Source: Megalobrama amblycephala
Lineage: Eukaryota; Chordata; Actinopteri; Cypriniformes; Xenocyprididae
Length of the DNA stretch: 64,000 bases
Direction of reading: 5' to 3'
Assembly: GCF_018812025.1 (NCBI RefSeq)
Contig: NC_063045.1
Coordinates: 52,106,079 to 52,170,078 of the forward strand
In this document: positions 35,647 to 47,590 of the stretch, one piece after another
Position numbering within the stretch: the stretch's first letter is position 1
Layout of the letters: each line of letters begins with the position of its first letter
Position numbers and translations under genes: made by a program
Notes under the pieces: generated by a model
The model's database searches: none
The model's input: the letters and a program-made list of their open reading frames with translations, nothing else
What the model was told of the DNA's origin: nothing

Positions 35647-38600
35647 GGCCATAAGACATCTGTTTGGTTACAAAAGTGGTGTTACTCACCAACAGTAGTG
35701 ATGGGTTTGCAGTAAGGTACAAAACCCCATGACTCTGGGAAGAACAGTCCACAGCCATGAAACAGGCATGGGGCAAAACCTAAAATCTTCTGAAGCCTCT
35801 TTTGAACCGTACGCCACCAAGAATCATCATCAAAAATCAGCTGTTTGTACACCTCATTCTCACCAAACGAGTAGACGGGCACCAGATCAGCACTGAGAGG
35901 GGAACAGGAAGTTAAAAAGTTATCATAATGACAAAGAAATACACATTTTAAAATACAAAGACAATCTGCAATAGTTAATTTCACTGTTCAGTTTAATTAC
36001 GTCATAAAATCTTGTGAGACAGATAAGTCATGTTTTTGGAATGTGTTCAAAAGCATTTATTTATCCTCTAAGCTTCTCTGAGATTTGAGTAGTTAGGGAT
36101 TTTCTGTGTATTATGCATTGCTTTGTAATGATGTAGTTCCATTCAAAGCAAAAATATTGGCAGAGATCTTGTTGTTTCTCCACATTTCTGATCACAAAAT
36201 ACTGGCTTAATACTTCACTCCAAACTGCTTTGCTTATTTCTGAAGGATTTCTGAAGGCACCTGTAACAACCCTCCCATCAGAGAACACAGAACTTCAGGC
36301 AAAACTCAAGCTACTACCAGCATAAACCTAGCCTCAACAGCACAATGAACTTGATCGATTTGTTTTTGCAGAGTAAACCAGTAGTGCTGAAGTAAACAAT
36401 GCTGGGAAGGTGGTGAGGAAAATTATTTGCGGTTCTCACCCTTGCTTGAGGGCCAGTTTCACAAAGCCTTTGCGTTTTTTCAGCGTGACGGCGTTCATCC
36501 CTGGGGCACAGTCCAGAGATTCTGCAGCCCCTCCGATCACGATGACCACAGCGTTGCCTGTACCGTTGCTAGACAGGAGGTAGTCAATGGAGTTTTGATT
36601 TACTGGGCAGATACCTGAGAAACAGAAGGGTGTAGTGTCAGAACTTTGGTGAATATTTATATCAGGGTTTCCCAAACGGGTTCATGAAGGAACTGCACAA
36701 ACTCCACAAAAAAGTAAAACAAAAATAAATCAATAATTTTAAAATAAAAACAATATTTGCATTGAAATGTTGCATTGTTTATTCGTTCGCTTCATTTTTT
36801 TAAATTCATGTGCCCTCATAATATTTAAAACAGCTTCCCCTCCCTTTTGCAACAACATCTCTTCTCTTCTCTGATGACGTGTTTACTGGTGCAAGGGCGG
36901 GACAACCTGTCACTCACATGACATCACAACAATAGTAACAACAACAATCTGCTGCGCACTTTCAGACACCCTCCACCTTCCCCAGCTCCACCTGTATATA
37001 TGGAAGCTTGTTTCCACCAATACATTAAAAAAAATTGTAATTGCGACTTTTTATCTCACAATTCTGACTTTTTTCTCAGAATTGCGAGATTTAAACTCGC
37101 AATTGCGTTATAAAGTCAGAATTGCGAGATATAAAATCGTAATTGCAAGTTGTTATCATGCAATTTTGACTTTATAACAACCAATTCTGACTTTTTTCTC
37201 AGAATTGCGAGATATAAACTCACAATTGCGAGTTATAAAGCCAGAATTGCATAATATAAACTCAAAATTGCATCTTATAAAGTCACAATTGCGTGATATA
37301 AACTTGCAATTCTGCCTTTCTCAGAATTGTGAGTTTATGGGCCCTAATATCATACGCCCGGCGCAATGCCGCGCCAGGCGCAACGCATATGTTTTTATAA
37401 TTTCAGCCTGACGCAGTTATCATTTTCACATCCTGCGCCATGTTGTTTAAATAGCAAATGCATTTGCGCCCTTTTGTGTGCCCATGGGCATGCTGGTCTG
37501 AAAACAAAATGTGTTCAGGCGCATTGTTGGCGTGTTGCTATTTTGAGGCAAGTGAAATAGACTGCACCATTGACCAACTGAAACCTGGTCTAAAGTCAAT
37601 GGTGAACTTTTTTTTTTTTTTTTTGTTATTTAAAGAGCGCATTAGTAATATGTACCTATATGTGGGTGCACAACACGCGTACACTCAGGGATGTACACTG
37701 CTTATTACACACAGGGATGCGCAGCAGCACACAAACATGCCAAATATTAAAAATAAAAAGATTACAACATAAAAGATTATTGTTGTGTGAATAAAGATAA
37801 AAATGCTTGGTGGAAACTGGCTTTTCCCGTAGATGGTCTGCTCGCACACTTTAACCTCATGCATGAGCAAATCCGTTTCCTCAGAATGGGAGATGAGACT
37901 CTGATTGGTTTATTGCACCTTATGCCCCAAACACACCCATTACTCATTAAGAGAATAGGGACAACCATTTTAGACCAGGCGCGCCAAACAATTTTTCCTG
38001 TCATTAAACTAGCAAAAGTAGATTCAGACACACCCTAAGTGCACTTGTGCTGTGCGCTTTAGACCATGTGCTTATATCGTTAAAATAGGGCCCTTAATCT
38101 CACAATTCTGACTTTAGAACTCGCAATTGCATGTTATAAAGTCAAAATTGTGAGATATAAACTCGCAATTCTGAGAAAAAACGTGTCATTTTTCCCTCAC
38201 AATTTGACATTATAACACGCAATTGCGAGTTTATATCAATTCTGACTATATATTATATTATATTATATTATATTATATTATATTATATTATATTGGAATT
38301 TTGGGGGACATATTTTTTGACAGTTTTTGAAGAAAATATTGACGTTTGTTTCTTGTAAGAGAGTTGAAGAATAGTCTATCAATCAGTGGGTACATAGGGC
38401 AGGTTTCAACAGACGTTCTTCAAAAATATTGACATCAGCACATGCAGGGCTGTGTCCCTCTACGCAATAGGACAAAGCTCAGAGGTCCTTGATAGACTGC
38501 TGGATTCTTATCTACACCACAGAGAGGACAACTATGGTCCTCTTTTTAATCAGACAAAAAATTAACTTTATGCATTGAGAAAGTTTGCTCTTCACTCACT

Positions 38601-41600
38601 GATACATGATGCAATGGCAAGCAATGAATGCATAGTTTAATCCATAAAATGAAACTAATATGCAGCTATAAGTACCTCCAGACATCAGGTAATCCCTAAA
38701 CAGTGGCAAGCGGAAGTTTCCAGCCAATGTGGCAAGAGATGGCTTAATTCCGGGGAACATCTTGGAGAATCCTGTAGCCTCTGTCCCAAAGTTACAAAAA
38801 GCACCAAAACAGAAGATGCCATGAGGATGGTAGCCAAAAATGTAGTTTCGGCTAGGAAGCAGGTTATTCGTCTTGATGAGCTGCAAATAATCAGAGAAAA
38901 ATGCAGCAGGAGTTTAGTTCATTTGTGATTATACAGATAGGATGTGATGCTAAAAATCCCAGTAAAAAAAAAAAGTATTAACCTAACTTCATTTGAACTA
39001 ATAGCAATATTTTGCATTAAAAAGACTATTTTCCTAGGTTTAGGACATAGGTCAGTAATGAAATACTTTATCTACCAAGTAAAGGCAATAAATGCTCTTT
39101 ACTCGGACACAGTTACAGTGCACCTATGTGTACATTATATTGTCCACGAACACATTTTCTTATCAGGACATACCATTAAGCACTTATCTGCTGTCCTAAT
39201 ATAATATTTTTAGCAGATAATGAAGGACTGGGTATTAATGTTCGCAGCAGATATTAGAATGGAGCAACAGTTAGCATCTACCAGGCCCCACAGTTTGGCA
39301 TGCATGTGATTTGCAGATTAATTGCAAAGTTTAACCATCATAGAATAAAACTTCATCATTTGCACGTTTTGTCTTTGTGAATTTACACATTCAGGCAATT
39401 TTAAACCATCCCTGTGCAAGAAAAGCCCCCTCATAATTCTTGCTGATCCGAAATATGATCCGATCCGTGATTCAAAAACTAAAAAATAATCCAAACCTTG
39501 ACTTTTGTGATCGGTTGAACCACTAATAAGAACAGTTAATCAAACAGTCTGTGTTACATAATGACATTAATGGATGGAAAAATCAATGGTTTTAAGACAG
39601 ATGCTTTTTCGGGCGAGATTGTATAACCGTCCGGATGTGGTTAAGAGAAAGTCTTGTCTTTGGTACATTTGCTGGAGCAGTTGCCCTTGTTTTTGAGTCA
39701 AAATCTTACATTCAAAAAAACTCATATTTATTATACATCAACTTAATATTATTCTTTCCACAATAATATGGTGTAAGTAGTTACTGAGCCAAACTGTTGC
39801 CAAGACAAGATTTTTGTTGTTCACCACAGCAAATTCTTGTGACCAACCCGTTGCGAAGTCTGTGTGAAGAAATTCCCAATTTCATGAATCCATAGATAAA
39901 ATGAATGGATTTTGCTCAAGAACATTCGCAGAACAATTGCAATGGCAAATGTGACCACACCTTAAGGGGTTTTTAGTGCATTGCTCTGCAGTTGCTAAGG
40001 TATTCTGGGTGGTCACTAGGTGTTTGTTTACTGGTCCTAGTCAAAAGCACCCTCCAACGATCTATATTTTGAAAAAAAAAAACAGTTCTAATTGTATCTA
40101 GTTCTTAAAAGGATAATTCACCCAAAAATGAAAATTCTGTCATCATTTACTCACCCTCAAGTTGTTCCAAACCTGCATGAATTTCTTTCTACTGCTGAAC
40201 ACAAAGAAGATATTTTGAAGAAAGCCGGTAACCAAACAGTTGATGGGCCCCATTGACTGCCATAGTATTTTTTTCCATACTATGGAAGTCAATGGGGCCC
40301 ATCAGCTGTTTGGTTACCCATATTCTTCAAAATATCTTCTTCAGGTTTGAAACAACTTGAAGGTGAGTAAATGTTGACAGAGTTTTCATTTTTGGGTGAA
40401 CTATCCCTTTAATGAACCCATTTTCTCAGCAAATTTGTTTCCAATAGATCTGATGTTAATCATTCTTACACCTACCAAACACTTCATTACAAATTTTAGT
40501 CACGATGATGACCTTATTTCTCTTCACTCTTATCACACGCAGCTGGCACACACTGTAACACTAGGCGAAGTGATGATCTCATCATGTGACTAAACGCACT
40601 ACGTGTACTGCGAGGTAAACGTCCAAGCCAACTGGCACAGGCAGGGCATTCCCTTGTGAGTGTCCTGACTGACTACTTTATATTTATATTAAGGCTTGAC
40701 TATGTTTTTAATTAAATTTGATTAATTTAAATTAAGATTTGCACTTAAATAGTATTTAACAACTGATTTTATAGAGAAGTGTGTCAGAGGTCACAGTTCA
40801 CTTTTACTCTCGTTCATCATGCAGATATTTGTTTTATTCTAATCTGTGTTTGACAATAATGTGTCTGGCTCATAATTTAGTGTCAGTAAAGTTCCTGTTT
40901 CTATGGAGTCCTGTGCTCTGGTTCATATATCAGAAGTAAGACAAAAGACAAACAGAAAAACAAGTGCTTAGTGATTAAGCTTCTGCTGATCAGGACGAGC
41001 AAAGTCTAGCAGAGATCTTACAACTCGAGATCCACCCAACCCAACAGGAATGTCAAGGAGAGAAAAGAACAGGATGAAACTAATGGCTGATAAAATGTAT
41101 TTTTTATCTTTGCCCCTTTGTCCTATTTAGAGTTATCAATGAATATTTACGCATTTCATGTGGGTCAGAATATGCAAATTACAGTATACCGTTCAAAAGC
41201 TGGAGTCAGTATTTTTTTTAAAGTAAATTAATACTTTAATTCCACAAGGATGCATTAATTGACAGTAAAGACTAAAAAAAATATTTTCAAATAAATTATG
41301 TTCTTTCTATTTATCAAAAAAATCTGGAAAATGTATCACAGTTTACACAAAAATATTACATATAAACACTGATAATAATATGAAATGTTTCTTGAGCAGC
41401 AAATCAGCATAGAATGATTTCTGAAGGATCATGTGACACTGAAGACTGGAGTAATGATGCTGAAAATGTAGCTGTGACATCACATGAATAAATTACTTTT
41501 TAAAATAGAAAGCATTATTTTAAATTTCAATTATATTTCAAAATATTAGGTGAGCATAAGGGACTTCTTTCAAAAACATTACAAAATCTTACCAACCCCA

Positions 41601-43237
41601 AAAGTTTGAACGGTAGTGTATTTGCAAATTAAAATCTCAAGATGTTGAACTGACGTTGTATGGAAAATATGTGCACGAATATTACATTTTCTGAAAGAGA
41701 GTCAAAATAAATAATGATAGAATCATTTTTGAGTGAACTGTCCCTTTAAATCTACACTTAAACTCTACAGGACTCTATAAGGATTTTCAGATTTGCGCAT
41801 TTTATAACTCCAGTTTAAGGCTTATCTTTGTATTTACCTAACTATTAGCTGTTCAGTGTCTAAGCCTTTTGAATTCTTATTTTCTCAAACTGTAATGTTG
41901 TATAAGACACAGTCACTCACTCTTATGGGAAAATAGTCTCTAAAGTATGTCCAGACAGTCCAGTTTCTCACCCAGCTCGATCTACGGCCTCCTAAGATAA
42001 AAATGTTGGAACATTAACAAAGAATACAAATGCAAACACAGTCAGAGCAATCATCCCACACTTCTGAACAGATTGAATCATGATGCGCTTTAATCATGGA
42101 AGATTGAAAACTTTACCTTGTTTTGGGGTGTTCCAGTCATAGATGAGCCAGGCAGTGTAAACGGCGGCAATTACCCAGCAGTCTGTGCAAAACATGTACA
42201 TCAGCAGCAAAGAGCAGCCAATGCCTAGAAGAGCAAAAGGATTATTTAGAGTTGACGTTTCATAAACAAAGAATTCATGTAAGTGAAGCAGCACAATGTC
42301 CTACATTGTAAATTCTCTAAGCTTTGACTTAAGTTTTGTAATGAACTTAACTGTTCCACTCACCCATGGCAAGAAATGTGATGACAAACTGCAGGACGGA
42401 GATCACCTGCAGATGTTTCACGATCTTGGATCGTGTCAGCCAGGGGACGGACGGCAGGTCATGTAAGGCAGAGAGGATGCTGGAGCCTGAGCCTACACGG
42501 GATTTACAGGAGAATTGGAATTACCCAGCTTAATGTTGTGGGAATGCTTGTTCTCTACACTAAGGTCTGTTTGAAGCCTAGGAATAAATGTCATGCATTT
42601 CATGACTGTGACAAACTGGTATGATGTCAATAGAGGGTAGTAACTCCCAAAATCTCAGAAAAAACTCTCAGACGATGTATCAACATACCAATAGTAATCA
42701 GTTGTGTGGTTAAAACTTGAATATGCGTTTTAACAGTATTATATCCTAATAATGAGAGAACAAGACCAACACCGTAATACCTCTAATTCATTATTCACAA
42801 ACATTTTACACATTCCAAAAAGTCCCATTAGAAAAGAAAAGACATACAATACTGAAGCACACATAAACTTCCCTTAGAATAACTGAGATCAGATCACAAG
42901 ACAACTTAATCCCATCTTAACAGACTGAAAATAACAACAAATATCAGACACACTGTGAAGTAAGACACTGATCCTCATGTAACACTCTTATCCCTCTCAT
43001 TAACCAAATAGGATGGAGACTTTTTAACCTCAATACCTCCATGAATCTAATTAAACTATGATCACCTGATATATTTATAAATATATAAATACTGTAAAAT
43101 TAGGCTATATAAAAAAATATATACACACACAAATAATGAATGAATTTGAACAACAAATTAAATTAGCTTAGGTCACTTTTTTGTTGTTTTTACTTACCCT
43201 TTTTGACACCGGAATATGCAGCAAGTATGGTCTTCAT
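34892..43237 (-). CDS. dgat2: dgat2, diacylglycerol O-acyltransferase 2 (complete, 8 exons)
   Basis: DGAT2 catalyses the last step of triacylglycerol synthesis, acyl-CoA plus diacylglycerol, at the ER and lipid droplets. Exons are 43237-43198, 42492-42364, 42224-42117, 41991-41921, 38880-38676, 36614-36440, 35892-35690 and 35046-34892. They sum to 1086 nt, or 361 residues plus TGA. The start is MKTILAAYSGVKK with A at -3. Family landmarks: hydrophobic hairpin at about residues 44-83, YFP at 112-114, HPHG (active-site motif) at 134-137, GGAAE at 212-216 and RKGFVKLALKQGADLVP from about 232. The C-terminus is LNESDTLLIQ. All key motifs are intact. Mammalian DGAT2 is 388 residues; the difference lies at the N-terminus. 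Mogat2 lies upstream on the same strand. Confidence 0.96.
35319..35497. mobile_element. MITE with GTGCTGTC ends and TA-rich core
   Basis: Left end GTGCTGTCTAACTGATTAAT; right end ATTAATCAATTTGACAGCAC, nearly complementary. A known cyprinid repeat type. In dgat2 intron 7. Confidence 0.65.
35597..35640. repeat. (TA)n microsatellite
   Basis: About 22 TA units next to dgat2 exon 7. Confidence 0.95.
35690..35892 (-). CDS. dgat2: dgat2 coding exon 7
   Basis: 203 nt encoding ADLVPVYSFGENEVYKQLIF, a DDDSWW segment, LGFAPCLFHGCGLFFPESWG and PYCKPITTV. It includes the family block VPxYSFGENE. Acceptor CCCCTCTCAG, donor GTTG|GTGAGT. Three bases longer than the mogat2 counterpart. Confidence 0.95.
35893..36439 (-). 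other. dgat2 intron 6
   Basis: 547-bp intron between exons 6 and 7. No repeat or gene recognised. Confidence 0.7.
36440..36614 (-). CDS. dgat2: dgat2 coding exon 6
   Basis: 175 nt encoding GICPVNQNSIDYLLSSNGTG, NAVVIVIGGAAESLDCAPGM and NAVTLKKRKGFVKLALKQG (residues 185-243). It carries the conserved GGAxE and KGFVKLA signatures. The length equals that of the mogat2 exon at 48847-48673. Confidence 0.96.
37030..38230. repeat. tandem array of AATTGCGAG(A/T)TATAAA units, interrupted
   Basis: Diverged units of about 20-45 bp alternate orientation: AGTCAGAATTGCGAGATATA, ACTCGCAATTGCGAGTTATA. They occupy 37030-37337 and 38095-38230. The gap is a ~757-bp insert bounded by GGGCCCTAA and TAGGGCCCTT. 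Confidence 0.75.
37338..38094. mobile_element. transposon-like insert with GGGCCCTA inverted ends
   Basis: Left GGGCCCTAATATCATACGC; right GTTAAAATAGGGCCC, sharing an 8-bp inverted end. The interior has GCGC-rich motifs (CGGCGCAATGCCGCGCC) typical of a teleost hAT-type repeat as I recall it. A clean target duplication was not found. The 83-codon open frame inside has no recognisable homology. Confidence 0.55.
38248..38294. repeat. (TATTA)n pentamer microsatellite
   Basis: About nine TATTA units just after the tandem array. Confidence 0.9.
38676..38880 (-). CDS. dgat2: dgat2 coding exon 5 (HPHG)
   Basis: 205 nt beginning LIKTNNLLPSRNYIFGYHPH at residue 117. HPHG at 134-137 is the proposed active-site motif; it is followed by FGAFCNFGTEATGF and NFRLPLFRDYLMSG. 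The mogat2 exon at 49294-49090 is the same length and phase. Confidence 0.96.
40105..40412. mobile_element. palindromic TTAA-flanked MITE
   Basis: TTAA at 40105-40108 and 40409-40412. Both arms carry the complementary CACCCAAAAATGAAAA block, and the centre has AAGTCAATGGGGCCCATCAG pairing with its complement near 40240. About 300 bp. Confidence 0.8.
41181..41620 (+). repeat. CACTACCATTCAAAAG-type repeat, copy 3 (full length)
   Basis: About 440 bp, opening TACCGTTCAAAAGCTGGAGT and closing AAAAGTTTGAACGGTAGTGT, so both inverted ends are visible. In dgat2 intron 4. Confidence 0.75.
41921..41991 (-). CDS. dgat2: dgat2 coding exon 4
   Basis: 71 nt encoding GRRSSWVRNWTVWTYFRD, then YFPIR. It includes the YFP motif (residues 112-114) needed for activity in this family. 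Acceptor TATCTTAG, donor AGA|GTGAGT, phase 0. The last exonic base is A rather than G, so this donor relies on a good intronic side. Confidence 0.93.
42117..42224 (-). CDS. dgat2: dgat2 coding exon 3
   Basis: 108 nt encoding the rest of the membrane hairpin (IGCSLLLMYMFCTDCWVIAA, then VYTAWLIYDWNTPKQG). Acceptor CTTCTAG, donor CAAG|GTAAAG. In mogat2 the equivalent of this exon is fused to the next one. Confidence 0.94.
42364..42492 (-). CDS. dgat2: dgat2 coding exon 2
   Basis: 129 nt encoding GSGSSILSALHDLPSVPWL, then TRSKIVKHLQVISVLQFVIT and FLAMG (the glycine is split). It starts the first membrane segment. Acceptor TGTAG, donor ATGG|GTGAGT. Confidence 0.94.
42493..43197 (-). other. dgat2 intron 1
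   Basis: 705-bp AT-rich intron; no repeat or gene recognised. Confidence 0.7.
43198..43237 (-). CDS. dgat2: dgat2 coding exon 1
   Basis: A 40-nt coding part encoding MKTILAAYSGVKK plus the first base of a glycine codon; donor G|GTAAGT. The start context ACC ATG A is good. The short cytosolic N-terminus matches the fish form of the enzyme as I recall it. Confidence 0.92.
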
Positions 43238-43430
43238 GGTTGAGGCACGAATGATAAATTAAACAAAATAAATCTCGCTGGTGGAAGTTGAGCTGCTCTA
43301 CAGCATCCCTCTCTGCACTGGCGTCAGCGCGAGCTCACATGCGCGCGCCTGTCATTTAAGCGCCTCGAGGGGAGGAGTATAGAAAGCGCTGTCAATCAAA
43401 CTGAACAGCCTTCGCCTTCAGAAATAAAGA
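43238..43430 (-). promoter_or_regulatory. dgat2: dgat2 5' UTR and promoter region
   Basis: CpG-rich block directly upstream of the dgat2 start, with GCGCGCGC near 43342 and several CGs, standing out from AT-rich flanks. A CCAAT-type motif on the minus strand is not clear. Transcription start unknown. Confidence 0.45.
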
Positions 43431-46400
43431 CGTTGTCAACAGTTGTCAAGTTTTTATTTCCAAACAACTGTTTCTGTCTGATAAATTTCTGATAATAGCT
43501 GGCTGTAGCTGTCAAACTTAGAAGGCTCCACGCTGAGATAGTTGGCTCTGAGTGGTTATCGCTTCATCTGATCTGGAGGTTTTAAAGGTTTGTCAAGGTA
43601 AACTGGACTGGGATGAGCGCCCAGCCAATCAGGTGGAGGATACTTTAGCCCCTCCCCCTGACTTTATTGACCAACACTGATTGTCCACTCTTTATAAAAA
43701 CATTAATTGCTCTTTTTTTCTCATATATTTTAAATTTATGGCCTGGTTTAGGTCTAGTTTATTTAGGACATTTAAGTAGCTTTTATGAACGTGCCTTAGA
43801 AAAAAAAAAATACATTAGGCTGCTACTACTACTAATAATAATCTACTTTGTAGGTCATTATACAAAACTTCAATAAGCCCCAGAAGCTAAAAGTATGGAA
43901 AAACTAAAAGACTATCTTATTTCTATCTAAATAAGATAGAAATAGCAGCCTGCCAGACTGAATGTCCATTAGGAATATTGGCTGTTTCATAATGTCCCAA
44001 TTTTAATTTTTCACAATGCCAAGGCCAGTGTTGCTTCTGCCAATGACCTTCATTACCCCGTTCCTCTCGCAGACTTGGCCACCAATCAGATGGCAGAGAG
44101 AACGGTCACTTTTATTGCTATCTGATCTTCAGCTGCTCAAGCATATTATCAACTGCTTAAATTTGTTAAATGTGCTGTATTTGGTGTAATTCATGCTATG
44201 CATTGTATAATATTATATAGCATATTATTACTTGCAAACCTTCATGTTTTCACAAAAATACCCATCTAATAAGAAACATGTTTACATGATTGACACTAAT
44301 TATCAACATTAATTATTTTGATAATGTCAGTTTAGTCAGTCATATATTGTGTCATTTTTGTAAACATTTTCACAAATTAGAATAGTAATTTTCAATTATA
44401 AATTTGAGCAGCTTGTTTTCTTAAAGTATTGAAGTTATTAAATATTTTTTAGTCTGATAGTTCTGAATAATAATTTAAAATATTGAACTGTCTCTGAGCT
44501 TGATACCATATGTCACAGCATGCAGGTAAAACTGATAATGTACTGATAAAGTACAGTTTTTAATGTGTACTGAGTGCCAATAATCAGCCAACTTGGATGA
44601 GGAAATAAATTTAGTCTAGACGGTAAATTTGTACAGTATCAATATCAAAGGTCCACTTGGCTGAGATCATTTAGCTGGACTTTGAACCTTGGTCTATATT
44701 AGACAAATCCTCATTTGTTGGCATTAATTGAAGCACTGATTTACAGATTACAGTAAATGCTTGTAAAGTAACATACTTGCATGTCTCATATTATAATCTG
44801 AAGGTCAAATAGATATAGGGATAATGTTTTTGCAGCTTCTGTATTGTTTTTCTTCTTATATGTTTTACAGCAGCATGTTTTTGTCCTTTGCGATAATGGT
44901 CATCCACACTGCATGTATTAACCTAGCGGTGTCAAATGCAGATAAGGTGTTGTTGAAATGATAAAAAGTGTACTAAGCATCTGGTCTACTTGTACTTTGC
45001 TCTTTTGTTCTACAAAAATATCAGATTTTTTTACAGTATATCAAGATAACACACATTCCATATCAAGATCATGATTAAGCTAGAAAATCAAGAAAATATT
45101 CCTCTGGGTAGAAAAGCACCTCAAAAACCAAAAAAACTTTTTACAGGAAATGTATTTACATCACATCTACTCCAGTGCAATATAACAAAATGTCACCATT
45201 CAAAAAAAAAAAAAAAAAAAAAAATCACCATACATGAGTATTCAGACTACCTCTAAGAACTCTATAGGCCAAACCTGATGTTACACAACTGTCTTGAACA
45301 CCAAGATGAGGATCATAATATATTGGCTCAAAGTACATGAATTCCCCAGTGTCTCAAAAATACCATATGTTTGTAGACATACACACCTCCACACACATGG
45401 AAGTATGCATACATGTTCCCTACCCCATATCAAGATGTACACAAAGATTACTGATTCCAGGTATAGTCCCTATCATGCACAGATACCTGAGAAAGGCTTT
45501 CATTAAAGAGCAACTGTCTCTGCTATTAGACCACTGAATAGATGACCTATGGAGCCTCAAAAGAGACATGGTGATGGTAAAGAGAGAGAGGGAGGAAAAA
45601 TTATGTTATATGTTAAATTATGTTATAACGGTTTCGGATTCTTTCGGAAAACATTCAAGTTCGCGTATATACACACACACTAGTTATTAGTTTTACTATT
45701 ACTAATATATATTTTTCGCTATTTTTGGCTATTTTTACTATTTTAAACATATTTATTTTGCCATATGGGAGGAAAGAAGGAGGAAAGAATTAGATAGAAT
45801 ACAATAGACGTATTTTTGGAACTATGAATTAGGTTAAAGCCAACAAAAAGCAAACATACGTGTACTTAAACATTTTTTTAAAAAACTTGAATTGTTGTAA
45901 TTTTGCATTTGACTTTGGAAACCTTGAGAAAGTCTTCCAATAAAAACTTTGCGCCAGCCCATTTGAATTTAAGCGATGATCCTGGGTGTTACACACAGGG
46001 CATGAGACATGTCATTCTGTGCATGTCTAATTTGTCAAGCCAAAGCTTCCAGGATAGTGAAACACCCCCTTACCTCCCCTCTAAACCCACCATTCACGAA
46101 TGAGACCTATTTAATTCTGTACCATAACCAACTACAGAATCAAATCCAGGGTTAACCTCCGACCCAATATTCTCATGCGTTTCATATTTGCACTATATTT
46201 GAACCAATGACATAGCAACCAGCCAGTTTAATGACTTCCATGTCTTCCGTGTCTTCATATCAGCCATTGTCCAATGCTGACCTTTAATCGTGATGTCCGT
46301 CTCTGGCACTGTTTCTTTTGCATGTAAATGTCTATCTGTCCAAATTCAATGGTCAAAGCCTGATTTAATCGGAGTAGACATCTGGTCACCCTGTGGTCAT

Positions 46401-46744
46401 TACGTGTGTAGTCATCCTGGTCGTGAAGAAATTTGTCCTTTTTGGCATGACCAAGTCTTCTCTAAATCAGCATGCATTGTGAAATGGTTCTGATTGACGC
46501 ATGGTGCAAGCTTAAAATAGCCTCATGGGACAGGGATGCATTTGTATGTCTATCTGATGTCAAGACTTTCATATTTTACATCATTAGATGAACGGGTTTC
46601 ATCTTAACTTTGTCTCACATGTTGTAAAGGCCAGAGACCTTTTCACTGCAATCCTCCTGAGAGATGCAATCGTCTTTTGGGATACAGTGGAGAAACTTCA
46701 GTGGCTTTGTGTCACTAGTCATTCAAAAAGACCAAGACGGAGTA
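43431..46744. other. dgat2-mogat2 intergenic DNA
   Basis: About 3.3 kb between the dgat2 promoter and the probable mogat2 3' end. It contains a poly(A) run (45202-45224) and otherwise mostly unique-looking AT-rich sequence. No gene could be supported. Confidence 0.6.
45202..45224. repeat. poly(A) run
   Basis: Over 20 A residues; no retroposon structure was recognised before it. Confidence 0.85.
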
Positions 46745-47117
46745 GTAAAACTGGTGTAGATTTATTCAGACACTTGTGCTTTAAAGCACATACAATAGAA
46801 AATACACTGTAAAAGTTGAAGTGAAGTTAATGAAGTCAGGTTGCATTTGCTATTTTACATAATATTTCTGACTTAGAATCAGTTAATCTAGATGTTACAA
46901 CATGAAGCATGTGAATTTGAATTTACATGAAAAAATTTTTTTTGCAATGTTGAACTGCTGTAAATTACAAATTAAAGTACAGCCGAATGATTGTAACTGT
47001 AATGTTGTAATTTATCAGGAAAATATAATGCTGATATTATTTTTAACAACTGACATTATATAGCAAAACAACTATGTTTTAAATGCTCACAACACACCAC
47101 TGAAATTGACACCACAC

Positions 47118-47186
<69 letters not shown>

Positions 47187-47205
47187 AGTTGTTTCAGTGA
47201 TACTC
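46745..47205 (-). other. mogat2: probable mogat2 3' UTR with polyadenylation signal
   Basis: Downstream of the mogat2 stop. A minus-strand AATAAA is at 46766-46761. The stretch includes the microsatellite at 47118-47186. The transcript end is inferred. Confidence 0.35.
47118..47186. repeat. (CT)n(CA)n compound microsatellite in mogat2 3' UTR
   Basis: About 21 CT units, then about 12 CA units, ending about 20 bp from the mogat2 stop codon. Confidence 0.95.
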
Positions 47206-47360
47206 TCACTGGAACACCAGGTGTGTGTCTTCAGGTACTCCATAATTTCCTTTGTGTTCCTCGAACAGGCGGGTGAGTTCATCCATATAGCGCTGGTGAA
47301 ACACATCCAATTCTTCTGCTGTTGGTTTCTCATTTTTCTCTACTGGGATTGGCCTACCCA
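47206..47360 (-). CDS. mogat2: mogat2 coding exon 6 with stop
   Basis: 155 nt encoding (V)[38 protein letters not shown] and [12 protein letters not shown], then TGA. Acceptor TTTCTTTAAG. The stop lies only about 20 bases from a (CA)n/(CT)n microsatellite in the 3' UTR. Confidence 0.93.
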
Positions 47361-47474
47361 CTTAAAGAAACAATACATATGTTAGCTTCATAATTGACAA
47401 AAGTGAAGTGATTTTTGAAAGCATGTGTTGCAATGGATGGATAGACAGACAGACAGATAGATAGATAGATAGAC

Positions 47475-47521
<47 letters not shown>

Positions 47522-47534
47522 ACGACAGACAGAT

Positions 47535-47590
<56 letters not shown>

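Larger units (their letters stand above)
35047..35689 (-). other. dgat2 intron 7
   Basis: 643-bp intron carrying a short terminal-inverted-repeat element with a TA-rich core (35319-35497) and a TA microsatellite (35597-35640) ending about 50 bp from the exon 7 donor. Confidence 0.7.
36615..38675 (-). other. dgat2 intron 5 (2.1 kb)
   Basis: About half is a diverged tandem array with a transposon-like insert (37030-38230), followed by a TATTA pentamer microsatellite (38248-38294). No gene seen. Confidence 0.7.
38881..41920 (-). other. dgat2 intron 4 (3.0 kb)
   Basis: Holds a palindromic TTAA-flanked MITE (40105-40412) and a full-length copy of the CACTACCATTCAAAAG repeat (41181-41620). The remainder has no visible gene or RNA. 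Confidence 0.7.

Noticed and set aside
37030..37340. CRISPR-like array
   Set aside because: Units are diverged, vary in length and orientation, lack unique spacers, and the context is a vertebrate intron.
37787..38038. 83-codon open frame as a gene
   Set aside because: Lies inside a transposon-like insert, with another frame open on the opposite strand and no recognisable domain.
43912..43941. Palindrome of TATCTTATTTCTATC with AAATAAGATAGAAATA
   Set aside because: The arms are only partly complementary; not distinguishable from AT-rich chance pairing.
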